Positions 1 through 8,647 of a stretch of 64,000 bases of DNA are shown here, piece by piece. The position numbers and the translations under genes are program-made. The notes under the pieces are model-generated. The model searched no databases. It saw only the letters and a program-made list of their open reading frames with translations, and was not told the DNA's origin. Within the stretch, counting starts at the first letter, position 1, and each line of letters begins with the position of its first letter. Source of the stretch: Sphingomonas sp. LY29 (GTDB taxonomy: Bacteria > Pseudomonadota > Alphaproteobacteria > Sphingomonadales > Sphingomonadaceae); the NCBI RefSeq assembly GCF_035593985.1, contig NZ_CP141587.1, positions 1,982,001 to 2,046,000 of the forward strand, written 5' to 3'.

Positions 1-2
1 TT

Positions 3-719
3 GGCGGAAGCCGTCGGTCGTGGGACGTCATCGCCACTCAGCTTGGTAGCCAACGCGAACTGCTTCTGTTCGATCTGCCCGGACATGGCGCGAGTCCGGC
101 GGAGGCCGATAGCGGCACCTTTGCCGGTCTGGCCCGGTCGCTGAACGATTTGATCGAGCGCGAGGGGCTTCGCGGGGTCGACATGGTCGGGAGCTCGCTC
201 GGCGCGCGACTGGTGCTGGAAATGGCGCGGCGCGGGATCGCCGGGAATGTTGTGGCGCTCGACCCCGGCGGCTTCTGGCAGGGATGGGAACGGACCTTTT
301 TCCGATCGACGCTCGCGGCGTCGATCCGCTTGCTGCGCGGGCTGCGCCCGGCGCTGGACAAGATCGGCCACAGCGCGGCGGGGCGTACCGCATTGCTCGC
401 ACAACTGTCGGCGCGGCCGTGGGCACTCGATGGCGACGCGGTCGCGACCGAGCTGCACAGCTTCGTCAATACGCCGACCTTCGATGCGCTGGTGCGCGAC
501 CTTTCGACCGGGCCGATGCAGACCGGCCCTTCGACCGGCGCCGGCCGGGTCGTCATCGGCTGGGGGCGGCGCGACCGGCTTTGCCTGCCGCGTCAGGCCA
601 AGCGGGCGATGCACGCCTTTCCCGAAGCCAAGCTGCACTGGTTCGAGCACAGCGGGCATTTTCCGATGTGGGACCAGCCCGCGGAGACGGTGGCGATGAT
701 CCTGGAGGCGACGCGCTAG
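3..719 (+). CDS. Alpha/beta hydrolase, 5'-truncated by window edge
   Basis: The frame is open from the left edge to the stop at 717-719, so the true start lies outside the window. The visible part is a typical alpha/beta-hydrolase: a DLPGHGAS loop near the left edge, a GSSLG nucleophile elbow (Ser codon 195-197), an Asp in GWGRRD (573-575) and a His in HSGHFPMWD (657-659). The triad is therefore complete and the enzyme is probably active as an esterase or lipase-like hydrolase; the substrate cannot be predicted. Internal start codons such as 150 are not the start, because conserved hydrolase sequence lies upstream of them. It converges on purL and the two stop codons overlap. Confidence 0.85.
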   Translation, partial: GGSRRSWDVIATQLGSQRELLLFDLPGHGASPAEADSGTFAGLARSLNDLIEREGLRGVDMVGSSLGARLVLEMARRGIAGNVVALDPGGFWQGWERTFFRSTLAASIRLLRGLRPALDKIGHSAAGRTALLAQLSARPWALDGDAVATELHSFVNTPTFDALVRDLSTGPMQTGPSTGAGRVVIGWGRRDRLCLPRQAKRAMHAFPEAKLHWFEHSGHFPMWDQPAETVAMILEATR

Positions 720-2929
720 GCGAGCGCGGCGTCGGCACCCATCAGTTTGGGGAAAAAGCCTTCGTGCGCCGCACGGAGGTCGGTCACGTTCACGCGGAAG
801 CCGGGGCCCTCGATCGCATCGCCGACAACCTTGCCGATCGACGCGGCGAAGATGTCGACTTCGGTCGCGGCGCCGACGACCGCGGCGACGTCCATGGTCG
901 TGACCAGAACGCGGCCCTGGTCCTCGCCGAACAGGATGGTGGCGGGATTGGGAACGTTGGGAAGCGTGAGCGCGGCGCCCTTGCCGCCTGCCATGCCCAT
1001 CTCGGCGATCGCCACGAGTGCGCCGCCGTCGCTGATGTCGTGAACGGCGGTGACCAGTCCGTCGGCGATGAGGGTCCGCACGAGTTCGCCCAGACGGCGC
1101 TCGACATCGAGGTCGACCGCAGGCGCGGCGCCCGCCTTGATACCGTGGCAGACGTCGAGCCACAGCGACTGGCCGATGTGGCCCGAGCCGTGACCGAGGA
1201 GGATGAGTTCGTCGCCCTCGTCCTTGAACGCGACGGTGGCGCTGTTCGACCAGTCGGCAAGGACGCCGACCGCGCCGATCGCGGGGGTGGGGAGGATGGC
1301 GGAGCCGCCGCCGGTCGCCTTGCTCTCGTTGTAGAGGCTGACGTTGCCGCTCACGATCGGGAAGTCGAGCGCGCGGCAGGCGTCGCTCATGCCGTCCAGG
1401 CAGCCGACGATCTGGGCCATGATCTCGGGCCGCTGCGGGTTGCCGAAGTTGAGGCAGTTGGTGACCGCAAGCGGCGTCGCACCGACCGCGCAGAGGTTGC
1501 GATAGGCCTCGGCGATCGCCTGTTTCCCGCCCTCGTAAGGATCGGCGTAGCAGTAGCGCGGGGTGCAGTCGGTGGTCATCGCCAGCGCTTTTTTGGAGCC
1601 GTGAACGCGGACGACCGCGGCGTCGCCGCCGGGGCGCTGGACGGTGTCGCCGCCGACCTGGCTGTCATACTGCTCCCAGATCCAGCGGCGGCTTGCGATG
1701 TTGGGGCTGGCCATCAGCTTGAGCAATTCGGCCGCAATGTCGGTCGATGACGGGATGTCGCCGAGCGGCGGGACGTTGGCCCACGCCTTATATTCGTCGC
1801 GGCCAAGGTAGGGGCGCTCGTAGAGCGGGGCGTCGTCGGCGAGCGGGCCGAGCGGGATGTCGCACACGACCGCACCGTCGAATTCGAGCACCATGTGGCC
1901 AGTGTCGGTGACTTCGCCAATGACCGCGAAGTCGAGTTCCCATTTCTGGAAGATCGCCTCGGCCTCGGCCTCGCGGCCGGGCTTCAGCACCATCAGCATG
2001 CGTTCCTGCGATTCGGACAGCATCATTTCGTACGGCGTCATGCCTTCCTCGCGGCACGGCACCTTGTTCATGTCGAGGCGAATCCCGGCGCCGCCCTTCG
2101 ACGCCATTTCGACGCTGCTGGAGGTGAGGCCCGCGGCGCCCATGTCCTGGATGGCGACGATCGCATCGGTCGCCATCAATTCGAGGCAGGCCTCGATTAG
2201 GAGCTTTTCGGTGAAGGGATCGCCGACCTGCACGGTTGGGCGCTTTTCGTCGCTATTTTCGTCGAAGTCGGCGCTTGCCATCGTCGCGCCGTGGATTCCA
2301 TCGCGGCCGGTCTTCGAGCCGACGTAGACGATCGGATTGCCGATGCCGGTCGCGGCCGAGTAGAAAATCTTGTCCTGGTTGGCGACCCCGACGGTCATCG
2401 CGTTGACGAGAATGTTGCCGTCATAGGCCTTGTCGAAATTGACCTCGCCGCCGACGGTTGGGACGCCGACGCAATTGCCGTAGCCGCCGATGCCCGCGAC
2501 GACGCCGCTGATCAGGTGGCGCATCTTGGGATGGTCGGGACGCCCGAAGCGAAGCGCATTGAGGTTGGCGATCGGGCGCGCGCCCATGGTGAACACGTCG
2601 CGAAGGATTCCGCCGACCCCGGTTGCCGCGCCCTGATAGGGCTCGATGTAGCTGGGGTGATTGTGGCTCTCCATCTTGAAGATGGCGGCCTGGCCGTCGC
2701 CGATGTCGATCACGCCGGCATTCTCGCCGGGGCCGCAGATTACCCACGGCGCTTCGGTCGGAAGCTTCTTGAGATGAAAACGCGAGCTTTTGTAGCTGCA
2801 ATGCTCCGACCACATAACCGAGAAGATGCCGAGCTCGACGAGATTGGGCTCGCGGCCCAAGGCGGCGAGAATCCGGTCGTATTCGTCCGGGGCGAGGCCG
2901 TGGTCGGCGACCATCTGCGGGGTGATCAT
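716..2929 (-). CDS. purL: Phosphoribosylformylglycinamidine synthase subunit PurL
   Basis: This is the small bacterial type of PurL (737 aa), which works with PurQ and PurS to convert FGAR plus glutamine and ATP to FGAM in purine synthesis. Family landmarks are visible in order: [12 protein letters not shown] near the N-terminus, [59 protein letters not shown] and [10 protein letters not shown] chose the ATG at 2927-2929 (MITPQMV) because a GGGAG ribosome site lies just upstream. A longer frame to 2959 would add a non-conserved leader. Neither purQ nor purS is in the window. Confidence 0.96.
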   Translation of the reverse strand: MITPQMVADHGLAPDEYDRILAALGREPNLVELGIFSVMWSEHCSYKSSRFHLKKLPTEAPWVICGPGENAGVIDIGDGQAAIFKMESHNHPSYIEPYQGAATGVGGILRDVFTMGARPIANLNALRFGRPDHPKMRHLISGVVAGIGGYGNCVGVPTVGGEVNFDKAYDGNILVNAMTVGVANQDKIFYSAATGIGNPIVYVGSKTGRDGIHGATMASADFDENSDEKRPTVQVGDPFTEKLLIEACLELMATDAIVAIQDMGAAGLTSSSVEMASKGGAGIRLDMNKVPCREEGMTPYEMMLSESQERMLMVLKPGREAEAEAIFQKWELDFAVIGEVTDTGHMVLEFDGAVVCDIPLGPLADDAPLYERPYLGRDEYKAWANVPPLGDIPSSTDIAAELLKLMASPNIASRRWIWEQYDSQVGGDTVQRPGGDAAVVRVHGSKKALAMTTDCTPRYCYADPYEGGKQAIAEAYRNLCAVGATPLAVTNCLNFGNPQRPEIMAQIVGCLDGMSDACRALDFPIVSGNVSLYNESKATGGGSAILPTPAIGAVGVLADWSNSATVAFKDEGDELILLGHGSGHIGQSLWLDVCHGIKAGAAPAVDLDVERRLGELVRTLIADGLVTAVHDISDGGALVAIAEMGMAGGKGAALTLPNVPNPATILFGEDQGRVLVTTMDVAAVVGAATEVDIFAASIGKVVGDAIEGPGFRVNVTDLRAAHEGFFPKLMGADAALA

Positions 2930-2959
2930 GGCTGCGCTCCCTAGCGGCGGGGGAAGCAT

Positions 2960-2989
2960 AAAAAAACCCCCGGCGGGTGAGGCCGGGGG
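2960..2989 (-). terminator. Rho-independent terminator after the small lipoprotein gene
   Basis: A perfect 8-bp stem (CCCCCGGC at 2967-2974 with GCCGGGGG at 2982-2989, 7-base loop) is followed on the minus strand by a run of seven T. It lies 27 bp past the stop of the minus-strand lipoprotein gene and just before the purL start, so it separates the two transcripts. Confidence 0.88.
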
Positions 2990-3015
2990 TGTTCTTTCAC
3001 GTGGGTGCCAGGGCG

Positions 3016-3393
3016 TTACGCCTTGCAGGACTGTTCCGACTTGCCCGGCAGGGTCAGCGAGACGCTGGCTGCCTGCGCGTCGCCGGTCAGCGACGTGCCG
3101 TCGGCGTTGGTGAGCGCGCCACCTTCCGCACCCGCCATCAGGCGGGTCGGGGCGGCGGCGTCGCCGACGCGAAGATTGGCACTGCCGTCGGCAAGCCAGT
3201 CGAGGTTGACGACGCTGTTGTCGGCGCAGCGGTAGGTCTTGGTCGAGGTGATGGCCGGCGGAAGCTCGACCGGCGGGGCGGCGGCGAGTTCGTTGGCCAT
3301 CGGATCGACGGCATTGTCGGCACCGATGGTTTCAGGTTGGCAGGCGGCAAGAGCCACCGCGCCAAGGGCGATCAGGGGGATATGACGAATCAT
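3016..3393 (-). CDS. Small lipoprotein, MliC-like
   Basis: The protein has 125 aa and begins with a short hydrophobic signal ending in the lipobox LAAC (Cys18), so it is probably lipidated and held at the envelope. The mature part has a Cys in [10 protein letters not shown], a short beta-rich domain and a second Cys four residues from its end in EQSCKA. That layout resembles the MliC/PliC family of membrane-bound C-type lysozyme inhibitors, but the typical SASGARY motif is not clear, so the assignment is tentative. I chose ATG 3391-3393; the upstream extension to 3495 has no signal-peptide character and overlaps the divergent gene at 3476. Confidence 0.6.
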   Translation of the reverse strand: MIRHIPLIALGAVALAACQPETIGADNAVDPMANELAAAPPVELPPAITSTKTYRCADNSVVNLDWLADGSANLRVGDAAAPTRLMAGAEGGALTNADGTSLTGDAQAASVSLTLPGKSEQSCKA

Positions 3394-3475
3394 TCGAGTT
3401 CTTTCGCAATTGCAGCATCGTTCGTAAAGCGCCGACGCGTTGCAAACGGTTCCCCAGTCCCATAGGTTTACGGAC

Positions 3476-3733
3476 ATGAACCGGGTGGAACCCAACGAGC
3501 GTACTCAGCGCATCCGCTACGGAATCACCGGCCTTGCCATCGTTTTCCTGTTCGTGCTGCTCGGCACCGCGATCAGTCGTTCGGCGAACGAGCCGCTGAC
3601 CCGGGCCGAACAGCAGAACGTCGACAATGCCGAAGCCGCCGCCGAGCCGAACGAGCCGCTGGCGGAGATCGGCGCCGCGCCGGGGTCGGCGACCGACGAG
3701 AATGAGGCACAGTCCAGCAACACTGCGCGATGA
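3476..3733 (+). CDS. Small membrane protein, unknown function
   Basis: The 85-aa product has a basic N-terminus, one clear transmembrane helix (about residues 16-34, rich in I, V, F and L) and an acidic, Ala/Glu/Asn-rich tail. I recognise no family. Its stop overlaps the start of the next gene in an ATGA, so the two are probably co-translated. Start chosen at ATG 3476 (MNRVEPNER); an in-frame ATG at 3440 exists but would extend into the leader of the divergent lipoprotein gene. Confidence 0.6.
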   Translation: MNRVEPNERTQRIRYGITGLAIVFLFVLLGTAISRSANEPLTRAEQQNVDNAEAAAEPNEPLAEIGAAPGSATDENEAQSSNTAR

Positions 3734-4473
3734 CGCGTTGGAAACTGCTTTTCGTCGTCGGCCTGGGGCTGGCGGGAATTGCGGTCGGCGCGCTGTGGCA
3801 GACGGGGCGCCCCGTGGCGCCGCCGCCGACGACGCCGGTGGCCGAGCGAGCGACGTTGGCGCTGCTGACCAGCCTGCCATTAGTCTTCGGTGAAAGCTTC
3901 GGGATCCAGAGCGGTGGGTCGGCAGTGCTTCGACGGCTGGAGCAGACCTATAACGTGCAGCCGATCGGGGTCGCCGATGCGGCCAGCCTGCAGGGGAAGA
4001 GCCTGCTGCTGATGGCGCACCCGCGCGCGCAGCCCGCCGAGGCGCTGGTCGAGCTGGATGCGTGGGTGCGAAGAGGCGGGCGGGTTCTGCTGCTCGCCGA
4101 TCCGCGCCTGTCGTGGGAAAGCGAGCGGCCGCTGGGCGACCCGTTCCGCGCGCCGCCGGGCTTCGCCGACACCGGATTGCTGAAGCATTGGGGGCTCGAT
4201 CTGGCGGGGCCGGTTGTCGACGGGCCGATGCAGGCGACCAATGGCGCGGTGTCGGTGATGGCGGTGACTCCCGGGCGGCTGAGCAAGCGCGGCGAACGCT
4301 GTGAAATCCTTGGTGGCGGTTTCGTGGCACGGTGCACAATTGGGAACGGGGCCGCGACGATCGTTGCCGACGCCGATTTCCTCAATGTGGAAGGCGAAGG
4401 TGCAATCGATGGTCCGACCGAGGCAAATCTCGACTTGGTCGCGGTCGAACTGGCGCGACTTCAATCGCTTTAA
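3730..4473 (+). CDS. GldG/DUF4350-like membrane-anchored protein
   Basis: The 247-aa protein has an N-terminal membrane anchor (about residues 5-23) followed by an extracytoplasmic domain. LVELDAWVRRGGRVLLLADPRL and a late TIVADADFLN segment resemble the Rossmann-like fold of GldG/DUF4350 proteins, which accompany some ABC transporters. No transporter gene is adjacent here, so the role is unknown. It is coupled to the small membrane protein upstream by an ATGA overlap. It is the last gene before the dcw regulatory region. Confidence 0.6.
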   Translation: MTRWKLLFVVGLGLAGIAVGALWQTGRPVAPPPTTPVAERATLALLTSLPLVFGESFGIQSGGSAVLRRLEQTYNVQPIGVADAASLQGKSLLLMAHPRAQPAEALVELDAWVRRGGRVLLLADPRLSWESERPLGDPFRAPPGFADTGLLKHWGLDLAGPVVDGPMQATNGAVSVMAVTPGRLSKRGERCEILGGGFVARCTIGNGAATIVADADFLNVEGEGAIDGPTEANLDLVAVELARLQSL

Positions 4474-4503
4474 TCACCAGCCGTTCTTTACTTGCCAACA
4501 TAC

Positions 4504-4512
4504 TTATCCACA
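4504..4512 (+). promoter_or_regulatory. Perfect DnaA box upstream of mraZ
   Basis: TTATCCACA matches the DnaA box consensus exactly. Two 7-of-9 matches lie beside it: CTATCCAGA at 4516-4524 on the same strand, 12 bases on, and TTCTCCACT on the opposite strand at 4532-4540. A weak -35-like TTGCCA at 4492-4497 would place the perfect box inside a core promoter. Binding by DnaA is an inference. Confidence 0.5.
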
Positions 4513-4555
4513 GGCCTATCCAGACAGAACAAGTGGAGAACAAATGGTTAAGAAA

Positions 4556-4617
4556 GCATGAAAAACTGTTGAATTTCCGCCACGGGGCATGAAAACCCAA
4601 GAAATGGCATGAAAACC
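4556..4617 (+). repeat. Three direct GCATGAAAA repeats, possible operator
   Basis: GCATGAAAA occurs at 4556, 4587 and 4607; the last two copies extend to GGCATGAAAACCC. Start-to-start spacings are 31 and 20 bases, close to three and two helical turns, so the copies would lie on one face of the DNA. They lie 140-200 bp before mraZ. MraZ family proteins bind phased direct repeats ahead of their own gene, so this is a candidate MraZ operator, although the sequence differs from the E. coli TGGG box. Confidence 0.4.
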
Positions 4618-4675
4618 CGTTGTGTCCCGTCCCCTGTTGAGTTACCAACATGTCGGTAGCGCGGGGCAAACCTGA

Positions 4676-4716
4676 CTTGAGTCGATCAAGGCGTCGGAGA
4701 CACGGAGAACCCGTGT
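4676..4716 (+). promoter_or_regulatory. Two inverted repeats in the mraZ leader
   Basis: CTTGA-gtcga-TCAAG (4676-4690) and ACACGG-agaac-CCGTGT (4700-4716) are perfect inverted repeats in the untranslated leader of mraZ. A GANTC site (4679-4683) lies inside the first. The second could form a 6-bp RNA hairpin followed by a short T run. Function is not evident. The rest of the 285-bp gap 4474-4758 holds only the DnaA box, the direct repeats and a possible promoter. Confidence 0.3.
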
Positions 4717-4758
4717 TTCCGCGATCAGGAAAGCTGTGTCCCGCCGCGGGAGCAGGAC

Positions 4759-5244
4759 GTGGCATTAGAGCATCTGTTTCAGGGCAGTGCTTTGAACGCG
4801 GTCGACGCGAAGGGTCGCGTGTCCGTGCCCGCCTTCCTGCGCTCCGTCATCGAACGCCGCGGCGATGCCCGCACCATCGTCCTTGCCAAGCATGACCATT
4901 TCCAGGCGATCAGCGCCTATGACCCCGCCTATGCCGCGCTGAAGCACGCCAAGCTGGAACGCCTGCTGGAGAAGCAGGAAACCGATCCCGCCGCCGACCT
5001 CGACTACGCCCGCCGCACGATGATGGCGTTCGGCGCGACTGAGGAGGTACCCTACGACAGTTCGGGCCGAGTGATCCTGCCGACGATGATGCGCCGCAAG
5101 GGCGGCATCGAGGATCTGGCGCTGTTCATCGGCGTCGGCGAGACCTTCCAGATCTGGAATCCGACGCTGTTCCTGGCCGATGCCAACATTCCCGAAGACA
5201 TGAAGGACATCGCGCGCTTCCGGCTCGAGGAGCGCGGGCTGTGA
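4759..5244 (+). CDS. mraZ: Transcriptional regulator MraZ
   Basis: MraZ (161 aa) is the DNA-binding autoregulator at the head of dcw clusters. The two SpoVT-AbrB-like half-domains are visible through their [13 protein letters not shown] and [14 protein letters not shown] signatures (about residues 16-28 and 100-113). The GTG start at 4759 is supported by AGGA four bases upstream and by the family N-terminus [15 protein letters not shown]. The stop overlaps the rsmH start (GTGA). In other bacteria MraZ represses its own operon by binding repeats in its promoter. Confidence 0.95.
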   Translation: MALEHLFQGSALNAVDAKGRVSVPAFLRSVIERRGDARTIVLAKHDHFQAISAYDPAYAALKHAKLERLLEKQETDPAADLDYARRTMMAFGATEEVPYDSSGRVILPTMMRRKGGIEDLALFIGVGETFQIWNPTLFLADANIPEDMKDIARFRLEERGL

Positions 5245-6209
5245 TCTCGCCCACCCTTCCGATCCCGGCCGATCCGGCGCATGTCCCCGTATTGATTCAA
5301 GAGGTCGTCGCGGGCCTCGCCGTCGTCCCCGGCGAGACCATTGTCGATGGCACCTTCGGAGCGGGGGGCTATTCGCGCGCCCTGCTCGGGGCGGGGGCGG
5401 GACGAGTGATCGGGTTCGATCGCGATCCGGATGCGATCGCGAACGGGCCCTCGCTCGTCCCGGACGCCCGCCTGGTGCTGATCGAGGAGCGGTTCAGCCA
5501 GATGGACCGCGCCCTGGCCGATCGCGACCTGCTGCCGGTCGACGGCATCGCGCTCGATATCGGCGTGTCGTCGATGCAGATCGACCAGGCCGATCGGGGC
5601 TTCAGCTTTTCCAACGACGGTCCGCTCGACATGCGGATGAGCCAGACTGGCGAGACCGCCGCCGACTTCCTCAACCATGCCGACGAGGGTGAGATTGCCC
5701 GTATCCTCAAGGATTATGGTGAGGAACCGCGCGCTCGCGCGGTCGCTCGCGCCATCGTCGCTGCCCGGCCGTTGACCCGAACGGCCGAGTTGGCGGCGGT
5801 GGTGCGCAAGACACTTGGCCACCATGCCGGAATGAAGTCGGACCCTGCGACGCGTACCTTCCAGGCGATCCGCATCCATTTGAACGCCGAACTCGAGGAA
5901 CTCGAAGCCGGGCTTCGCGCCGCCGAGCGGTCGCTTCGCCCGGGTGGCCGGCTGGCGGTGGTGACCTTCCATAGCCTGGAAGACCGCATCGTGAAGCGCT
6001 TCCTGAAGGTGCGCAGCGGCGCGGCGCCGGGCGGATCGCGGCATCGCCCGCTGGCGGCGAGCGGCCCCACCCCCAGTTTCGAACAAGTCGCCAAGCCGGT
6101 TTCCCCGTCGGAAGCCGAGCTGGCCCGTAACCCGCGCGCGCGCTCGGCACGGCTGCGTACCGCAGTCCGCACCGATGCGCCCGCGTGGGACCAGGAGAAA
6201 GCAGCATGA
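5241..6209 (+). CDS. rsmH: 16S rRNA (cytosine(1402)-N(4))-methyltransferase RsmH
   Basis: The 322-aa enzyme methylates N4 of C1402 in 16S rRNA using SAM. The SAM-binding start [15 protein letters not shown] (about residues 33-47), [14 protein letters not shown], the [15 protein letters not shown] loop and the C-terminal [15 protein letters not shown] are all diagnostic of MraW/RsmH. The GTG start overlaps the mraZ stop by four bases, and the stop overlaps ftsL in ATGA. Length is normal for the family. Confidence 0.97.
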   Translation: MISPTLPIPADPAHVPVLIQEVVAGLAVVPGETIVDGTFGAGGYSRALLGAGAGRVIGFDRDPDAIANGPSLVPDARLVLIEERFSQMDRALADRDLLPVDGIALDIGVSSMQIDQADRGFSFSNDGPLDMRMSQTGETAADFLNHADEGEIARILKDYGEEPRARAVARAIVAARPLTRTAELAAVVRKTLGHHAGMKSDPATRTFQAIRIHLNAELEELEAGLRAAERSLRPGGRLAVVTFHSLEDRIVKRFLKVRSGAAPGGSRHRPLAASGPTPSFEQVAKPVSPSEAELARNPRARSARLRTAVRTDAPAWDQEKAA

Positions 6210-6943
6210 GCGCGCGTGGATTTGGATCGCTGGTATGGGCGGGGGCGGTCGCGAGCGCGGCGCTCGGCTTCTACCTGGTCAGCCTGCGCGTCGCCTCCGA
6301 GCGGGCCGAACTGGAAAGCGTCGAGACCAAGATCGCGCTCGCGCATCGCGACATTCGCCTGCTGCAGACCGAACTCGGCACTCGCGGGCGTCTGGCCCAG
6401 CTCGAGCGCTGGAACGTGAAATTCATCCGCCTGTCGGCGCCGTCTGCGGACCAGTTCGTCGAAGGCGGGTTCCAGCTGGCGACGCTGGCCAAGCCCGAGC
6501 CGACGCCGGCATTCGACGCGCCGGTGGTGCTGGCGTCCGCGCCGGCCGAAGCATCGCGCGTCACGCCGACGCTGGGCGGCGACGATGGCCGCGAGGGCCA
6601 GCCGATCCCGCGCGCCGACGTCGCCCCGCAGCCGTCGCGTCCGGTTCGGGAGATGGTCCACGTCGCAAGCTACGGCTCGCCCGCCAAGGCCGCTCCGTCG
6701 CCGCGGCTCGCCCCGACGACCGAAGCGCCACGTCCCAAGGCTGCCACCGCGTCGCCGAAGGCTTCGACGTCGATGCCAAAGGTCGACAAGCCGGTCGTGA
6801 AGAAGGTCGCCGCGACGAAGCCCATCAAAAGCGCGACGGCCGATCCGCTGGCGCCCTTGTCAGGCGCGTCGCCCAAGGCCAAAGCCGCCGCGCCCGCCAC
6901 CAAGCCGGCATCCGCCAAATCCAAGGACAGCGTAACCGACTGA
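6206..6943 (+). CDS. ftsL: Cell division protein FtsL, with long basic tail
   Basis: Position between rsmH and ftsI, a single transmembrane helix at residues 10-27 and a following coiled coil (about 29-75, [21 protein letters not shown]) identify this as the FtsL-type divisome protein that pairs with FtsB and FtsQ. It is 245 aa, about twice the usual length. The extra C-terminal part (about 95-245) is low-complexity, rich in Ala, Pro, Lys and Thr, and probably disordered in the periplasm. The ATG at 6206 overlaps the rsmH stop. Sequence identity to known FtsL proteins is low, as usual for the family. Confidence 0.8.
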   Translation: MSARGFGSLVWAGAVASAALGFYLVSLRVASERAELESVETKIALAHRDIRLLQTELGTRGRLAQLERWNVKFIRLSAPSADQFVEGGFQLATLAKPEPTPAFDAPVVLASAPAEASRVTPTLGGDDGREGQPIPRADVAPQPSRPVREMVHVASYGSPAKAAPSPRLAPTTEAPRPKAATASPKASTSMPKVDKPVVKKVAATKPIKSATADPLAPLSGASPKAKAAAPATKPASAKSKDSVTD

Positions 6944-8643
6944 TGAACGCCCCGACGCCCGCTCTCGTCGCCCGGCCCGAGCGGCTCCGACTGGTCGGAC
7001 AGCGCCGCCAGGTCCTGGCGGTCATGCATCAGCGGTTGATGTTCGGGATGCTCGTCTATGGCGCGATCATCGCGATCATCGTCGTCCGCCTGGTCTATCT
7101 TGCCGCCTTCGGCGACCATGCCGGCCGAAAGGGCGGAGCGGTCGACCTGACGCCCGAGCGCGGCGACATCGTCGATCGCGACGGCCATGCGCTGGCGCGC
7201 ACGATCGACGCATGGACGATCGGCCTGTGGCCGGCGAAGGTCATCGGCAACAAGCTCGACCTCGCCACCAAGCTGGCCGAGATCATGCCCGAAAAGGATT
7301 CGGCCGAATATCTGCGGATGCTGAGGTCGGACCGGCCTTTCTACTATCTTCGCCGCCGCGCCTCGCCGTCAGTGGTGAGCGCGATCAACGCGCTGGGCGA
7401 GCCGGGCATGGCGCTGGAGCGCGAGCCCGACCGGCTTTACCCGCAGACCGCGTTGGCGGCGCACGTCATCGGCTATACCGACGTCGACGGCAAAGGCACT
7501 GCGGGTATCGAGCGCACCTTCGAGGAACAGTTGAGTGATCCGGCGCGGCGCGGCCAGCCGGTGATGCTGTCGATCTCAAGCCGTATCCAGCAGGCGCTCG
7601 AGCATGAGCTTGGCGGCGCGATGGAGACCTATTCGGCGATCGGTGCCGCGGGCATCATCATGGACATTCACACCGGCGAAATCCTGGCGATGACGTCGCT
7701 GCCGCAGCTTAATCCCAACGCGGCCGGAATGGGGTCGGCCGAAGCGCGCTTCAACCGCGCGACGCTGGGCGTCTACGAACTGGGGTCGACCTTCAAGCCA
7801 TTCACCGTCGCGATGGCGATTGATTCGGGCATCATCAAGTCGATGGGCCAGATGTACAGCTGCCCGCGGCAGCTTCATGTCGCGGGGCGGACGATTAACG
7901 ACACCCATCCCTACGGCCGCGCCTGCTCGGTCGCCGAGATCATGAAGGAAAGCTCCAACATCGGATCGGCGCTGATCGCCGACCAGATCGGGGCCAAGCG
8001 GCAGCGCGAGTTCCTTCAGCAGATGGGTTTCCTCGACAAGATCGAGGTCGAACTCGGCGAGCGCGGACGCACGCTGTCGCCGGGCAAGAACTGGAACCAG
8101 ATCGAGACGATGACGGTCGGCTATGGTCACGGCATCGCGGTCACGCCGCTGCACCTTGCCAGCGGCTATGCAACGCTGTTCAACGGCGGCATGTACCGTC
8201 CCGCGACGCTGCTGAAGGTCGACCGCAATCATCCTGCGGGCAAGGCACGCCGCGTGTTCAGCGAGGACACCAGCTACAAGATGCGTTCGCTGCTTCGGCT
8301 GGTCGTGACGCAGGGCACCGGCAAGAAGGCCGATGCGCCGGGTTACCGCATTGGCGGAAAGACCGGGACCGCGGAGAAATATCACAACCGCTCGCTGAAA
8401 GTGACGAGCTTTGCCGGCGTCTTCCCGATGGACGAGCCGCGCTTCGTCATGGTGATGATGCTCGACGAGCCGAAGGCGACCGCGGAGACATTCGGGTTCA
8501 GCACCGCTGGCTGGAACATCGCCCCGGCCTTCGGGCGGACGGTATCGCGGATCGCGCCGATGCTCGGCGTTCGTCCCGACAAGCGCCGCGAACCCAACAT
8601 GGCCGAGGTGCTGCCGTTCGTCCGCGAAGAAAAGGGCAAGTAA
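6943..8643 (+). CDS. ftsI: Peptidoglycan D,D-transpeptidase FtsI (PBP3)
   Basis: This 566-aa class B penicillin-binding protein crosslinks septal peptidoglycan. It has a membrane anchor (about residues 30-48), the dimerisation domain with TPERGDIVDRDG near residue 67, and a transpeptidase domain with all three active-site motifs: STFK (Ser282, Lys285), SSN (337-339) and KTGT (473-476). The ATG at 6943 shares one base with the ftsL stop (TGATG); the frame is open far upstream but that part is shadow sequence. FtsW, its SEDS partner, is encoded in the same cluster. Confidence 0.97.
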   Translation: MNAPTPALVARPERLRLVGQRRQVLAVMHQRLMFGMLVYGAIIAIIVVRLVYLAAFGDHAGRKGGAVDLTPERGDIVDRDGHALARTIDAWTIGLWPAKVIGNKLDLATKLAEIMPEKDSAEYLRMLRSDRPFYYLRRRASPSVVSAINALGEPGMALEREPDRLYPQTALAAHVIGYTDVDGKGTAGIERTFEEQLSDPARRGQPVMLSISSRIQQALEHELGGAMETYSAIGAAGIIMDIHTGEILAMTSLPQLNPNAAGMGSAEARFNRATLGVYELGSTFKPFTVAMAIDSGIIKSMGQMYSCPRQLHVAGRTINDTHPYGRACSVAEIMKESSNIGSALIADQIGAKRQREFLQQMGFLDKIEVELGERGRTLSPGKNWNQIETMTVGYGHGIAVTPLHLASGYATLFNGGMYRPATLLKVDRNHPAGKARRVFSEDTSYKMRSLLRLVVTQGTGKKADAPGYRIGGKTGTAEKYHNRSLKVTSFAGVFPMDEPRFVMVMMLDEPKATAETFGFSTAGWNIAPAFGRTVSRIAPMLGVRPDKRREPNMAEVLPFVREEKGK

Positions 8644-8647
8644 GCCG

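Noticed and set aside
284..1750. 488-aa plus-strand frame opposite purL
   Set aside because: High-GC shadow of purL; Arg/Asp/Ala-rich composition with no recognisable domain.
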